DNA of 64,000 nt from Neobacillus jeddahensis (GTDB taxonomy: Bacteria > Bacillota > Bacilli > Bacillales > Cytobacillaceae): contig NZ_CCAS010000006.1 of assembly GCF_000612625.1 (NCBI RefSeq), forward strand, positions 62,001-126,000, read 5' to 3'. Shown piece by piece: positions 17,564-27,606 of the stretch. Both the position numbers and the translations under genes were made by a program. The notes beneath the pieces are model-generated. The model made no database searches and was not told where the DNA came from. It was given only the letters and a program-made list of their open reading frames with translations. How positions within the stretch are numbered: position 1 is the stretch's first letter; the number at the start of each line of letters is the position of its first letter.

Positions 17564-18581
17564 CTTTTGCTTGCTTCTGTTGGTTCTCAACTTCTGTCAT
17601 CCGCATCACGATATATTCAGAATTTTTCAAGTGCCAATACCGGTGTTGCAGCTGGCGTACAAATTTCATTTCATTTTTAGGTCGTTTCTTACGGTAATAG
17701 CTTTCTGCCACCTGTATAATCGGGATTGGCAAGGCTAAATAACTGTAGAAGAGCAGCTTTTCATCCTCTTTAAAGGGAAAGTATTTGAAATAATGATACA
17801 CCCAATCAAGGGCGGTATCATTCCGTTTTGGATTTGTATTTAGTGCACGTGATAAATAGGGGAGGAGATCGTGAATGGGGGAGCCATAACGGGCATTCTC
17901 AAAGTTAATAAAAAAGCCGTACCCCCGATCATCATAAAGAAAATGCTCTGACGATAATTTCCCATGGGTGATCACCATCCGGGCTTTCTCACTTTCCTTC
18001 GTGTTCTCATACCATTCTTCAAACTTTGATTTCGAAAATCGTAAGGCCTGACTAATTTCATTGTAGTATAAACAATATAATAATTCGAAGGGGGACATAT
18101 AAGTCTTTTTTTCACATTCGTCAACGAAGCCATCAAGGAATTCTTGATGTTTTTCAAGCTGTTGGATGGTCATATCATAGTGCTCTGTTCTTTCTTCTTT
18201 GCTGACTGTAGTTTCTTTAGCAGACAGGGTATGGAGGCGTGCCAATTCTCGGAATAGCTGCTGATTTTTGTGCTCCCGATCTTCTTTTTGATCATTCGGC
18301 ATCCAGGGCATTAAATAATAAAGATTATTTTCATGAAGCACTGCGTATCGCCCATCCATCGTTGGATAAATCGGGACAATACGGTTAAATCCTTTTTGAT
18401 AAAGTAGGTGGACATGACGAATAAAATCAGTTCCGATCGTAGGTGGGATTTTCTTTAAAGCAAAGGTCCCTTTATTCGAATAAACCTTTTGAACGATCCC
18501 GTAATCCTCAACAAAATAAGGTTCAACCAAATAATTTTTTAAGATGGGCATAACACTTTCAATTCGATTTGAGTCGCTCAT
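17544..18581 (-). CDS. ysxE: Spore coat-associated kinase-fold protein YsxE (CotS family)
   Basis: This 345-residue protein belongs to the CotS/YutH/YsxE aminoglycoside-phosphotransferase-like fold, whose members associate with the spore coat. The N-lobe contains GIVQKVYSNKGTFALKKI. The expected catalytic loop HGDLHxxN reads HGKLSSEHFLYD and the following motif reads FINFEN, so the catalytic Asp of the loop is Lys and activity is doubtful. It follows spoVID by about 90 bases, the same order as in B. subtilis, where both are transcribed in the mother cell by sigma-E. A degenerate-kinase structural role in coat assembly fits. Confidence 0.88.
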   Translation of the reverse strand: MSDSNRIESVMPILKNYLVEPYFVEDYGIVQKVYSNKGTFALKKIPPTIGTDFIRHVHLLYQKGFNRIVPIYPTMDGRYAVLHENNLYYLMPWMPNDQKEDREHKNQQLFRELARLHTLSAKETTVSKEERTEHYDMTIQQLEKHQEFLDGFVDECEKKTYMSPFELLYCLYYNEISQALRFSKSKFEEWYENTKESEKARMVITHGKLSSEHFLYDDRGYGFFINFENARYGSPIHDLLPYLSRALNTNPKRNDTALDWVYHYFKYFPFKEDEKLLFYSYLALPIPIIQVAESYYRKKRPKNEMKFVRQLQHRYWHLKNSEYIVMRMTEVENQQKQAKEGAQPQ

Positions 18582-18629
18582 GACATCTCATCTCTCTTTC
18601 AAATAAACAGCGGTCTGCTTTAAAAGAAG

Positions 18630-18654
18630 GAGAGCAGGTCAAAGAAACCCGCTC
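18630..18654 (-). terminator. Weak hairpin after spoVID
   Basis: On the minus strand GAGCGGGT pairs with ACCTGCTC with one mismatch, followed by TCCTTCTTTT. It may give partial termination before ysxE. Confidence 0.4.
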
Positions 18655-18670
18655 ATCTTTTCAGTTTGGT

Positions 18671-19774
18671 TTATTTTTTGGCAAGGGCATCAGGAATGTA
18701 TAATACCTGACCCTCAAAAATATCTTGATTTAATTCGAGATTATTAACGCGAAGCAGATTAGGTACAGACACATCATAGCGGTCTGCCAAACTATCAACG
18801 GTATCTCCTTTTTGCACGATGCATACCTTTAATTTGGTTTGGGCGGAACTTTCATCCTTCCGAGCAAAAAACTCTGTTAAGGTCATACTCTTCTTTTTAG
18901 AAGCCTTTTTCTTTTTCACTTGTTTTGGAGCCTCATCAGAAGAAGACGATGAGCTTTCTTCTAAAATTATGACTTCTTCTTCAAAGTGAGGATTGGTTTC
19001 TTCTTCGACAATTACTACAATTTCTTCATCCTCATGCGGTCTATCTTCATTTCTAGCCTCTTGGAAATTCACTGCAGGCTCGTAATCTTCCACCTCATCA
19101 TCAACCTGTGGCTGATAGTTGAAGGTTGGAAATTTCGGAAATACTTCAACAGGTTCTTCCTCCTGCCGTTTTCTTGCCTCTGCTTCAAATAAAAAGTTGT
19201 CTTCAAAACTACTCTGAACTGAAGGCTGTTCGATTTCCACTTCTTCCAAAGTGTCTTCTTCATATTCGGATTCAGAACGGTGAAGGACCTCATACTCCAG
19301 TTCTTGCTGAACTTGTTCCTGCGCTTGCTCCTCTTGTTGCTCAGTGCTGTATAAACCACTAATCGTCAGCTCTGCTGATAATTTCAAACAACTTCGTTCT
19401 GGCAGGGTATAATCGAATGATTCTACGAGGACATCAATATCATAAATACTTTGAATCCGATTATTCGGAATCGTGATATCAACTGGGAAGCGATGCGAAA
19501 ATTCACAGCTCCCCTCTTCCTCTCGTTCTGCAACCCTCTCGACAAATTTTTGTGAAGTTAACCCTTCATCTTCACTTACCTCATTGGCATCGTAACTTTT
19601 ATATTCACCGGTTAGCTCCAATGAACCACGTATGGTTACGTACTGATCGTTTTCCTGGATGGTGATGTCTGGGTCTAGAGAAATCGAGATTAGTTCCTCG
19701 ACTTCCTGTCCTTTTCTAAACCACAACGACTCCTCCAAGGAAAATCGTAGGCACGATTGATTCTCCTGGGACAA
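18671..19774 (-). CDS. spoVID: Stage VI sporulation protein D
   Basis: It anchors the morphogenetic coat layer (SpoIVA/SafA) on the forespore surface in the mother cell. The TTG start (367 residues) has AAGGAGG seven bases upstream and gives SQENQSCLRFSLEESLWFRKGQE, aligned with the known family start. The N-terminal beta domain includes ISLDPDITIQENDQYVTIRGSLELTGEY. A long Glu-rich, low-complexity middle (about residues 150-300) follows, including a Ser run. A C-terminal LysM domain (KGDTVDSLADRYDVSVPNLL, about 322-365) ends the protein. The ATG-like start nine codons upstream overlaps the ribosome site. Confidence 0.93.
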   Translation of the reverse strand: MSQENQSCLRFSLEESLWFRKGQEVEELISISLDPDITIQENDQYVTIRGSLELTGEYKSYDANEVSEDEGLTSQKFVERVAEREEEGSCEFSHRFPVDITIPNNRIQSIYDIDVLVESFDYTLPERSCLKLSAELTISGLYSTEQQEEQAQEQVQQELEYEVLHRSESEYEEDTLEEVEIEQPSVQSSFEDNFLFEAEARKRQEEEPVEVFPKFPTFNYQPQVDDEVEDYEPAVNFQEARNEDRPHEDEEIVVIVEEETNPHFEEEVIILEESSSSSSDEAPKQVKKKKASKKKSMTLTEFFARKDESSAQTKLKVCIVQKGDTVDSLADRYDVSVPNLLRVNNLELNQDIFEGQVLYIPDALAKK

Positions 19775-19870
19775 AGCGACTCCTCCTTTCGTATCCTCCA
19801 CGCAAAATCACTATGTCACTTACACTCTATGAGGTAAAGCTTCTAATTATGTTAAAAATACCTTTGTCGT

Positions 19871-19903
19871 AATAAAAAAACACCCACTAATAAAAGTGGG
19901 TGT
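19871..19903 (-). terminator. Terminator of the hem operon after hemL
   Basis: ACACCCACT pairs with AGTGGGTGT across a short AT loop. The minus-strand product is followed by a run of seven T. Confidence 0.92.
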
Positions 19904-19916
19904 CTGGGACCAATTC

Positions 19917-21203
19917 TTATTTGAGCCGTGAGAAGGCAACCTCAGCAGCTTTAATTGTCTTTTCAATATCTTCATCAGAATGCTCTGTTGATAGGAATAG
20001 GCCTTCAAATTGTGAAGGCGGTAAGAACACCCCTTGATTAGCCATTTCACGATAATAGGCCGCAAAGAATTCCAAATTAGAGCTCTTCGCTTTTTCATAG
20101 TTGATAACTGCTTCGTTCGTAAAGAAGAAACCAATCATCGAACCCGCGCGATTAAACGAAATTGGAATATCATACTTTGCAGCAGCTGCCTCAAACCCTT
20201 TTTGAAGCAGGTCACCTTTACGGATAAATTCTTGATAGTGCTCAGGTGTTAATTGACTTAAGGTTTCTAACCCAGCTGTCATGGCAAGTGGGTTACCTGA
20301 TAAGGTTCCTGCTTGATAGATTGGACCACTTGGTGCAATTTGCTGCATGATCTCAGCTTTACCACCATAGGCTCCAACAGGTAGTCCACCGCCGATTACC
20401 TTCCCAAGACAAGTGAGATCCGGCGTTACATGGAAATATCCTTGAGCACAATTATAACCTACTCGGAAACCAGTCATAACCTCATCAAAAATCAGCAAGG
20501 AACCATTTTTTGTTGTAATTTCGCGCAATCCTTCTAAGAAGCCAGGGAGTGGTGGAACAAGTCCCATATTTCCGGCAACAGGCTCGACGATAATACAAGC
20601 AATATCTTCCCCAAACTGTTCGAATGCATATTTGACACTCTCTAAATCATTGTATGGGACTGTGATTGTATTTTTTGCAATCCCTTCTGGAACACCAGGG
20701 CTGTCAGGTAAGCCCAGTGTAGCAACGCCAGAACCAGCTTTAATCAACAATGAATCACCGTGACCATGGTAGCAGCCCTCGAATTTTAATATCTTATTAC
20801 GACCAGTAAAGCCGCGAGCTAAGCGTAACGCACTCATCGTTGCTTCCGTTCCTGAGTTTACCATTCGAACTACTTCGATAGATGGCACGCGCTCAATGAC
20901 AAGCTGTGCTAATTTATTCTCAAATAAAGTCGGTGCGCCAAAGCTTGTGCCTTGCTCTGCCGTTTTTTTCAATGCTTCCACCACACGGTCGTTAGAGTGA
21001 CCTAAAATGAGCGGTCCCCATGAAAGCACATAATCAATATATTCATTGCCGTCGATATCATAAATTTTAGACCCTTTGCCTCTTTCCATAAAAATCGGAC
21101 TCATATCTACGGATTTAAAGGCACGCACCGGACTATTAACACCGCCTGGCATTAAGGTTTGGGCTTCTTTAAATGCCTCAATCGACTTTGTATACGAACG
21201 CAT
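19917..21203 (-). CDS. hemL: Glutamate-1-semialdehyde 2,1-aminomutase
   Basis: This PLP enzyme converts glutamate-1-semialdehyde to 5-aminolevulinate, the step after HemA. The 428-residue protein has the PLP lysine in [17 protein letters not shown] (K268), the cofactor-binding [14 protein letters not shown] and the gating loop region [18 protein letters not shown] 21203 follows AGAGGG by six bases; the in-frame TTG six codons earlier lies before that site. It ends the hemAXCDBL operon, 25 bases after hemB, and is followed by a strong terminator. Confidence 0.97.
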   Translation of the reverse strand: MRSYTKSIEAFKEAQTLMPGGVNSPVRAFKSVDMSPIFMERGKGSKIYDIDGNEYIDYVLSWGPLILGHSNDRVVEALKKTAEQGTSFGAPTLFENKLAQLVIERVPSIEVVRMVNSGTEATMSALRLARGFTGRNKILKFEGCYHGHGDSLLIKAGSGVATLGLPDSPGVPEGIAKNTITVPYNDLESVKYAFEQFGEDIACIIVEPVAGNMGLVPPLPGFLEGLREITTKNGSLLIFDEVMTGFRVGYNCAQGYFHVTPDLTCLGKVIGGGLPVGAYGGKAEIMQQIAPSGPIYQAGTLSGNPLAMTAGLETLSQLTPEHYQEFIRKGDLLQKGFEAAAAKYDIPISFNRAGSMIGFFFTNEAVINYEKAKSSNLEFFAAYYREMANQGVFLPPSQFEGLFLSTEHSDEDIEKTIKAAEVAFSRLK

Positions 21204-21228
21204 TTTATTCCCTCTTTTCAAATATGGT

Positions 21229-22209
21229 TTATTCCTCTTCTTTTAACCAGCGGCATGCATCTTTGGCGTGATAGGTAATAATTAAATCTGCGCCTGCACG
21301 CTTCATCCCAACTAACATTTCAAGCACCGTTTTTCTCTCATCGATCCAGTCGTTTTGCGCTGCAGCTTTAATCATGGCATACTCGCCGCTCACATTATAA
21401 ATAACAATAGGTAGATTAAAATTATTTTTCATATCGCGAACAATATCAAGGTATGGCATACCAGGCTTCACGATTAAGAAGTCAGCACCTTCTGCGACAT
21501 CCGATTCTGCTTCTCTAAATGCTTCCATCCGATTTGCTGGATCCATTTGATACGTTTTACGATCACCGAATTGCGGTGCACCTTCTGCTGCTTCACGGAA
21601 AGGACCATAGAAAGCAGATGCATATTTCACGGCATACGACATAACTGGAATCTCAGTGAACCCGGCTTCATCTAACCCTGCCCGAATCGCAGTAACAAAG
21701 CCATCCATCATATTAGATGGTGCAATAATATCTGCCCCTGCCTTCGCCTGAGCAACGGCTGTTCTAACAAGCAATTCCAGTGATTCATCATTTAGGACCT
21801 TGTCCCCTTCAACCACTCCACAATGCCCATGGTCTGTATATTCACATAGGCAAGTATCAGCCACAATGATGATCTCTGGGAATTTTTCCTTTATATAACG
21901 GGTTGCTACTTGAACGATGCCATGGTCATGATAAGCTTGTTCCCCACAAGCATCTTTCGTTTTAGGGATACCAAATAATAAGACAGACTTAATTCCATGT
22001 GCCACAATTTCTTCCATTTCAGCTTGAAGATTGTCCATTGATACTTGGAAGACTCCAGGCATGGATGAAACCTCATTACGAATATTTTCACCTTCATATA
22101 TAAATAATGGATAAATAAAATCCTCTGGTCTTAAGTGATTTTCTCGCACTAGTGAGCGCATGCTTGCACTTGAACGTAGACGGCGGTGACGATTAAATTG
22201 TTGTTCCAT
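21229..22209 (-). CDS. hemB: Delta-aminolevulinic acid dehydratase (porphobilinogen synthase)
   Basis: It condenses two 5-aminolevulinates to porphobilinogen. The 326-residue protein carries the Zn-type cysteine triad (C120, C122 and C130 in [14 protein letters not shown]) and the two catalytic lysines K195 ([12 protein letters not shown]) and K248 ([11 protein letters not shown]). It is therefore a zinc-dependent enzyme rather than a purely magnesium-dependent one. GGGGGTC lies upstream of the ATG. The 55-base gap after hemD holds no visible terminator, so it is co-transcribed. Confidence 0.97.
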   Translation of the reverse strand: MEQQFNRHRRLRSSASMRSLVRENHLRPEDFIYPLFIYEGENIRNEVSSMPGVFQVSMDNLQAEMEEIVAHGIKSVLLFGIPKTKDACGEQAYHDHGIVQVATRYIKEKFPEIIIVADTCLCEYTDHGHCGVVEGDKVLNDESLELLVRTAVAQAKAGADIIAPSNMMDGFVTAIRAGLDEAGFTEIPVMSYAVKYASAFYGPFREAAEGAPQFGDRKTYQMDPANRMEAFREAESDVAEGADFLIVKPGMPYLDIVRDMKNNFNLPIVIYNVSGEYAMIKAAAQNDWIDERKTVLEMLVGMKRAGADLIITYHAKDACRWLKEEE

Positions 22210-22264
22210 ATTATGACCCCCAAAATTGATAAACTAATAACATATTTTTCATGAAATGATCCAA

Positions 22265-23050
22265 TCAGTCCTGCGTTTTTTCTAAAAAGGCAATCGTACA
22301 ATGAAGCATTTCATTCACTGTGTACTCCTGTGGTGAAGCATGAACTGTCAATCCATACTCAAGAAGTTTTTTTTCCGTAACCGGTCCAATACAGGCAATC
22401 AAAGAATCTTTCAGTTGCTCGTCCAAATGAAACTCTTCGACAACAGACATGAGATGATCCACTGTGGATGGACTAGTAAATGTGAGAATATCAAGTTGAT
22501 GTTCAGCCAACATTTGTGCAAGCCTTAATTTGTTTTCCTCAGGCATATAGGTTTCATAAATAACCACTTCATCCACCAATGCACCCACATCCGTTAAAGA
22601 ACTGGCAATGTATTCACGAGCGAGATTCCCCTTTGGAACCAGTATCTTTGTACCGCTCTCAATCATTGGCAAAAATTCATTAATAAATACTTCGGCAACA
22701 TAGGCAGATGGAACAAATGCCACGGGTAACCCTAGCTCATTCAAAACGGCGGCAGTCTTTTTCCCGATCACAGCTATTTTCGGAAAGTTCTCGTTGACCT
22801 CCTCTTTTTTATAAAAAGAAAAAAAGGTTTCAACCGTTACATTACTCGTAAAAATGATCCAATCATATGTACTAAGAGCCTGCAAGCAGTCTTGAAGATG
22901 CTGATTATTTTCAATCGGACGAAAGGCAATTAGAGGGATTTCAATTGGAATCCCTCCGTACCTCGCAATTTGCTGTGAAAAGGATTTTGCTTGATCTTTT
23001 CCTCTAGGAACAAGTACTTTTTTATCAAGCAAAGGTTTGGTATTTAGCAT
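22265..23050 (-). CDS. hemD: Uroporphyrinogen-III synthase
   Basis: It inverts ring D of hydroxymethylbilane and closes it to uroporphyrinogen III. The 261-residue protein has the weakly conserved two-domain fold. Recognisable pieces are [16 protein letters not shown] at the start, [15 protein letters not shown], and [11 protein letters not shown] followed by [16 protein letters not shown]. The family is poorly conserved, so the operon position is important support. Its ATG overlaps the hemC stop by seven bases, indicating translational coupling. Confidence 0.95.
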   Translation of the reverse strand: MLNTKPLLDKKVLVPRGKDQAKSFSQQIARYGGIPIEIPLIAFRPIENNQHLQDCLQALSTYDWIIFTSNVTVETFFSFYKKEEVNENFPKIAVIGKKTAAVLNELGLPVAFVPSAYVAEVFINEFLPMIESGTKILVPKGNLAREYIASSLTDVGALVDEVVIYETYMPEENKLRLAQMLAEHQLDILTFTSPSTVDHLMSVVEEFHLDEQLKDSLIACIGPVTEKKLLEYGLTVHASPQEYTVNEMLHCTIAFLEKTQD

Positions 23051-23982
23051 TGACCCTCAAGCTCCCGCTTAACCTTATCAATTAGGTCTTTGGCTCCTTT
23101 TTTAATCAATAAATCGGCAGCCTGAATTCCCAGCTCTTCCGGATTTTGCCCTCGTAGCTCTTCTTTAAAGACCTCATGCCCTTCAGGTGAGGCAACTAAT
23201 ACATTTAATACTACTTCATTGTTTTCTTCTACTCGAGCAAAACCAGCAATTGGCACCTGGCAGCCGCCCTCCATTTTTTGAAGGAATGCACGCTCAGCCC
23301 GTACCGCTCTTTCTGTTTTCTTGCAGGTGAATTTCTCAAAAAGTTCCAGTAGTTCTGTATCATCCTTGCGGCATTCAATCGATAATGCCCCTTGACCGAC
23401 GGCCGGAACACAGATATCTGCATCGATAAATTCCGTTACAACGTCTTTAGCCCAACCAAGGCGAGAAAGTCCTGCAGCAGCTAAAATAATCGCATCGTAT
23501 TCTTCCGTTTCTAATTTAGCTAATCTTGTATCGACGTTCCCACGAATCCACTTAATTTCTAAATCCGGACGCTGAACTAATAGCTGAGCACTGCGGCGAA
23601 GACTACTCGTCCCAATTATCGCCCCGGGCTTTAAATCAGCTAATTTGACATGACCCCTAGAAATCAAGGCATCACGGTGGTCCTCACGAAATGGGATACA
23701 GCCGATGGTCAAACCTTCAGGTAGGACAGCGGGCATGTCTTTCATACTATGAACAGCCATATCAATCTCTTTATCCAGCATTGCCTGTTCGATTTCCTTC
23801 ACAAATAGGCCTTTACCGCCAACCTTTGAAAGGGTAACGTCTACTATTTTATCACCTTTTGTCACAATTTCTTTTACTTCAAACTCAAAATTAGGGTCCA
23901 GTTTGTTAAGCTGCTCCATTACCCAATTTGTTTGTGTTAAAGCCAATTTGCTTCGTCTAGAACCCACAATAATTTTTCTCAT
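23044..23982 (-). CDS. hemC: Hydroxymethylbilane synthase (porphobilinogen deaminase)
   Basis: It polymerises four porphobilinogens into hydroxymethylbilane in the cytoplasm. The 312-residue protein has the cofactor-carrying cysteine C241 in MEGGCQVPI, the catalytic Asp D82 in HSMKDMP, and the Arg-rich substrate pocket ([18 protein letters not shown]). The length is normal for Bacillus HemC. It lies 15 bases after hemX and overlaps hemD. Confidence 0.98.
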   Translation of the reverse strand: MRKIIVGSRRSKLALTQTNWVMEQLNKLDPNFEFEVKEIVTKGDKIVDVTLSKVGGKGLFVKEIEQAMLDKEIDMAVHSMKDMPAVLPEGLTIGCIPFREDHRDALISRGHVKLADLKPGAIIGTSSLRRSAQLLVQRPDLEIKWIRGNVDTRLAKLETEEYDAIILAAAGLSRLGWAKDVVTEFIDADICVPAVGQGALSIECRKDDTELLELFEKFTCKKTERAVRAERAFLQKMEGGCQVPIAGFARVEENNEVVLNVLVASPEGHEVFKEELRGQNPEELGIQAADLLIKKGAKDLIDKVKRELEGQC

Positions 23983-23997
23983 GATTGCCTCCTAAGG

Positions 23998-24831
23998 TTA
24001 TGCATACCATAAATGAAATGATGATAATCGACCAAATAAGAAAAAGTTAATTAAAACGATTAAGAATGATGCTGTATTCCACAATGCTAAATTTCTGCCT
24101 GAGAGATTTTTTACACTGCGTAAATATAAAAAAATACTATAGGCCGTTAGTAGTAAAAATGACCCAATTATTTTCATATCGTACCATGGCATTCCCGGAA
24201 CCTTTAGAAAAGCCCACTGTAAGCCCAAGATCAGTGCAAGCAGGAGCATCGGAACACCTATAACAGCACATATGTAAGAAGATTTTTCAAGTTTATTTAA
24301 ATCCGCCAGCCTGATCAGTCTCGCTCCCCACTTTTTTCTCTTCAACAAATCATATTGGAGCAAATATAAGGAAGAAAATACGAACGATAGGGAAAATGCC
24401 CCATAAGAAAGAATAGCCATAGTAATATGAATTAACAGTAATTCCGAAACTAATTGCTTAGCCATAATATGGGATGAGTATTGCACTGGAGCAAATGTAT
24501 GAATGGCCATGACGGTAAAGCCAAGGATATTTGTAAAAAACACAATAAAATCCACACGTAATAAGTGATTGATGACAATTGATAATGTCACTAATATCCA
24601 CGCATAAAAATAGAGACCCTCGAAGATAGTTAGGACAGGGAACCTACCCATTTTCGTCATATAAAAAAATAGAAATACCGTTTGCAAAATCCACACAAAT
24701 GCAAGTAACCAGAAGGCAATACGGTTTGCCTTCCGGTTATGATGAATGTAGTCGAAAAAATATAACAACACACTGAAGGCATATAGAACAACCGTTAATT
24801 CATGAAGTCTTGTCATAAAGACGTCAAACAT
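23998..24831 (-). CDS. hemX: Integral membrane protein HemX (cytochrome c assembly-like)
   Basis: This 277-residue protein has about eight transmembrane helices and belongs to the CcmC/CcsA-like assembly family. In B. subtilis HemX lowers the cellular amount of HemA. The conserved pattern includes YFYAWILVTLSIVINHLLRVDF, THFAPVQYSS-type loop and PWYDMKIIGSFLLLTAYSIFLYL. It sits 12 bases after hemA and 15 before hemC. A role in limiting glutamyl-tRNA reductase fits the position; the biochemical mechanism is not shown by the sequence. Confidence 0.93.
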   Translation of the reverse strand: MFDVFMTRLHELTVVLYAFSVLLYFFDYIHHNRKANRIAFWLLAFVWILQTVFLFFYMTKMGRFPVLTIFEGLYFYAWILVTLSIVINHLLRVDFIVFFTNILGFTVMAIHTFAPVQYSSHIMAKQLVSELLLIHITMAILSYGAFSLSFVFSSLYLLQYDLLKRKKWGARLIRLADLNKLEKSSYICAVIGVPMLLLALILGLQWAFLKVPGMPWYDMKIIGSFLLLTAYSIFLYLRSVKNLSGRNLALWNTASFLIVLINFFLFGRLSSFHLWYA

Positions 24832-24843
24832 AGCTAGGACCCC

Positions 24844-26187
24844 TTATGACTGAAAAGAAGCCTGAACTTCTCCAACCTTTATCGAATTGGATTCGGCTAT
24901 TTTCGAATGTTGTTCCTGAACAAGTTCTTCTATATTAAAGATTTTCATAAAGAATTCCATTGCTTGGTTTGCATCCGGTCTTGCTGCCAATTCTTTTGCT
25001 TGTAAAATAGGATCTTTTAATAATTGGTTAATAATGCTTTTCGTATGCTTATTTAATACTTTCAAATCGCGATCAGATAAGTTTGGTAGTTTTCTCTCCA
25101 AGCTATCCATTGTTTCTGACTGAATGGCAAGGGCTTTTTCCCTAAGTGCAGAAATAACAGGAACCACCCCAAGCATACCGAGCCATTGTTTAAAATCGAC
25201 AATTTCTTTTTCAATCATGAGCATAATTTTTGCTGCTGCTTTTTGGCGCTCTTGTAAATTTGCTTCCACAATCCCCTCTAAATCGTCAATATCATACAAA
25301 AAGACGTTTTCGAGTTCGGCAATCTTCGGATCCAAATCACGTGGCACGGCAATATCAACCATAAACAACGGTTTGCCTCGCCGCTTTTTCTCTACCTTTG
25401 CCATCATTTCTTTGGAAATGACAAAGTCTTTTGCACCTGTCGAGCTGATGAGAATATCTGCCTCAACAAGAGAACGCTCTAATTCAGCTATATTTCTTGC
25501 TTCCCCATTAAATCTGCTGGCTAGGTCTTTGGCCTTATCATAGGTACGATTGATGACGGTAACTTTTTTCACGCCGTTTCCGTGCAGATTTTGAGCTGCT
25601 AGTTCTCCCATTTTACCTGCCCCAAAAATTAACACATGTCTATTCTCAAGGGAACCAAAGATTTTTTTGGCTAATTCTACTGCCGCGTAGCTGACAGAAA
25701 CTGCATTAGCACCGATATCTGTTTCTGAATGACCACGTTTAGCAAGGGTAACCGCCTGTTTAAACAAATGGTTAAATACCGATCCAATTGTTTCTTCTTG
25801 TTGTGCTAACAAAAAGCTTGAGCGGACCTGTCCAAGGATTTGTGTCTCCCCTAAAACCATCGAATTAAGTCCGCAGGTCACATTAAATAGATGTTCAACC
25901 GCACCATCATCTTCATATACAAATAGGAATGGTGAGAATTCCTTTTGAGGAATTCCGAACCATTCGGACAGAAATTCCTTAATATAATAACGGCCTGTAT
26001 GTAGTTGATCCACGACCGCATAAATTTCTGTACGATTACATGTAGACAAAATAATATTTTCTAGGATGCTTTTCTTTTTACTTAGCGTTTTGATTGCATC
26101 CATAAGGTCATTTTCATTGAATGTTAACCGCTCTCGGATTTCTACAGGGGCAGTTTTATAGTTAATACCGATGACTAATATATGCAT
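24844..26187 (-). CDS. hemA: Glutamyl-tRNA reductase
   Basis: It reduces glutamyl-tRNA to glutamate-1-semialdehyde with NADPH, the first committed step of heme synthesis. The 447-residue protein has the nucleophile C50 in [10 protein letters not shown], the NADPH fold [14 protein letters not shown], and the C-terminal helical dimerisation domain with a long coiled coil. It opens the operon hemA-hemX-hemC-hemD-hemB-hemL. GGGGGTG is upstream of the ATG. A promoter with an overlapping inverted repeat lies 45-75 bases upstream. Confidence 0.98.
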   Translation of the reverse strand: MHILVIGINYKTAPVEIRERLTFNENDLMDAIKTLSKKKSILENIILSTCNRTEIYAVVDQLHTGRYYIKEFLSEWFGIPQKEFSPFLFVYEDDGAVEHLFNVTCGLNSMVLGETQILGQVRSSFLLAQQEETIGSVFNHLFKQAVTLAKRGHSETDIGANAVSVSYAAVELAKKIFGSLENRHVLIFGAGKMGELAAQNLHGNGVKKVTVINRTYDKAKDLASRFNGEARNIAELERSLVEADILISSTGAKDFVISKEMMAKVEKKRRGKPLFMVDIAVPRDLDPKIAELENVFLYDIDDLEGIVEANLQERQKAAAKIMLMIEKEIVDFKQWLGMLGVVPVISALREKALAIQSETMDSLERKLPNLSDRDLKVLNKHTKSIINQLLKDPILQAKELAARPDANQAMEFFMKIFNIEELVQEQHSKIAESNSIKVGEVQASFQS

Positions 26188-26231
26188 GTAGTTAATACAC
26201 CCCCAAAAAGTTTACAAAAGTAACTAGTAAA

Positions 26232-26263
26232 ATTATATCACGAGCAAATTCGACTTTTGCTCG
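26232..26263 (-). promoter_or_regulatory. hemA operon promoter with overlapping inverted repeat
   Basis: The minus strand shows an extended -10, TGATATAAT (26232-26240). It directly abuts an inverted repeat, CGAGCAAAA (26255-26263) and TTTGCTCG (26241-26248). No good -35 lies at 17 bases. A repressor or activator bound to the palindrome would block or help the polymerase. It does not match the PerR box TTATAATNATTATAA, although PerR controls hemA in B. subtilis. Confidence 0.5.
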
Positions 26264-26464
26264 AAAAATGTGAACAGAAAACGAAACTATGTGATAAGAT
26301 AAAGTGAAACTCGCGATCTACAGACTTTTTTATCTTAGATAGAGCTAAACTGCTTTAATAAATTTATAATCGATAATAAAATATATATGGCAAAATGCTT
26401 CCTTATGTACAGTATCAAAAAAACGGACTAGATTCAAGTGAACCTTACTGGAAGTGGTGTTTTC

Positions 26465-26953
26465 ATGAAAAATCAACGGATTTTCCCAGGAATTATTCTA
26501 ATTGGATTTGGAGCATACTTTTTATTACAGCAGACTGAGCTAACACTTTTTCAACAATTTTATTCTTGGCCTACCTTAATCGTTATAGTCGGTATCGCCT
26601 TTTTAGGTCAAGGCTTTTCGGCAAGGGAATACGAAGCCATTCTTCCTGGCGTCATCATGACGGGGTTCGGTCTTCATTTTCATCTTGCTGGTCATGTATC
26701 TTTTTGGCCCACTAATACGATTGGGATGTTGATCCTCATCATTTCTGTCGGATTTTTCCTTCGTTTTCAAAAAACGAATAATGGCCTATTCCAGGCATTC
26801 CTTTTCCTCATTATTTCTGTACTCATGCTTTTTTATGATAAAATTGCTGGATATCTAGGGTTTCTCCAAAGTGGGATGAATTTCATTTGGAAATTTTGGC
26901 CAGCACTTCTAATCGTTATTGGTATATATTTTCTACTAAAAAAGAAAAAATAA
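26465..26953 (+). CDS. ysxD: YsxD-type membrane protein
   Basis: This 162-residue protein has five to six hydrophobic helices arranged as repeats, each ending in a short Trp-containing loop (WPTLIVIVGIAFLGQG and FWPALLIVIGIYFLLKKKK). It resembles the LiaF/DUF5668 transmembrane fold. The same position, between hemA and ysxC on the opposite strand, is taken by ysxD in B. subtilis. ATG 26465 follows GGAAGTGGTG by five bases; a GTG nine codons upstream is also in frame. Function is unknown. Confidence 0.82.
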   Translation: MKNQRIFPGIILIGFGAYFLLQQTELTLFQQFYSWPTLIVIVGIAFLGQGFSAREYEAILPGVIMTGFGLHFHLAGHVSFWPTNTIGMLILIISVGFFLRFQKTNNGLFQAFLFLIISVLMLFYDKIAGYLGFLQSGMNFIWKFWPALLIVIGIYFLLKKKK

Positions 26954-26985
26954 CAGCTCAATCTTTTAAATCCATTTAAACATAG

Positions 26986-27018
26986 TAAAGCCAGGCGCAT
27001 ATTTTGCACCTGGCTTTC
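26986..27018. terminator. Bidirectional terminator between ysxD and ysxC
   Basis: AAGCCAGGCGC pairs with GCACCTGGCTT across ATATTTT and is followed by TTCTTATG on the plus strand. On the minus strand it follows the ysxC stop by six bases. Confidence 0.85.
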
Positions 27019-27024
27019 TTATGT

Positions 27025-27606
27025 TTACATATAACTCTTAAGAATCGACCATGCTTCATCTTTACCTAGACCTGTTTCAGAAGAGAACAGGACGATATGG
27101 TCATTTGGATCAAGCTCTAGGGTTTCTTTAGTAACCTTCAAGTGCTTTTGCCATTTCCCCTTAGGAATTTTGTCTGCCTTCGTAGCGATGATGATCACAG
27201 GAATTTCATGATGCTTTAAAAAGTCATACATCATCACATCATCATTGGTTGGAGGATGGCGCAGGTCCACAATGAGGACAACCGCTCGTAATTGTTCACG
27301 TCTTGTAAAATACGTCTCAATCATTTTCCCCCAAGCAGCCCGCTCAGTCTTTGAAACCTTCGCATATCCATACCCTGGAACATCGACAAAATGAAGGATC
27401 TCATTAATAATATAAAAATTTAGTGTTTGTGTCTTTCCAGGCTTGGATGAAATTCGAGCCAGTCCCTTTCGGTTAAGCATCTTATTGATAAATGAAGACT
27501 TACCAACATTGGAACGACCTGCAAGGGCAAATTCAGGAATCTCGGTTTCCGGATACTGCTCTGGTTTCACTGCACTGATGACGATCTCTGAACTTACTAC
27601 TTTCAT
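27025..27606 (-). CDS. ysxC: Ribosome biogenesis GTPase YsxC (EngB)
   Basis: This 193-residue GTP-binding protein is essential for 50S subunit maturation. It has the P-loop GRSNVGKSS (30-38), the switch Thr region [11 protein letters not shown]3 DVPGYG and G4 [11 protein letters not shown]. Its ATG overlaps the lonA stop by four bases (ATGA), so it is translated from the lonA message as in other Bacilli. Confidence 0.97.
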   Translation of the reverse strand: MKVVSSEIVISAVKPEQYPETEIPEFALAGRSNVGKSSFINKMLNRKGLARISSKPGKTQTLNFYIINEILHFVDVPGYGYAKVSKTERAAWGKMIETYFTRREQLRAVVLIVDLRHPPTNDDVMMYDFLKHHEIPVIIIATKADKIPKGKWQKHLKVTKETLELDPNDHIVLFSSETGLGKDEAWSILKSYM

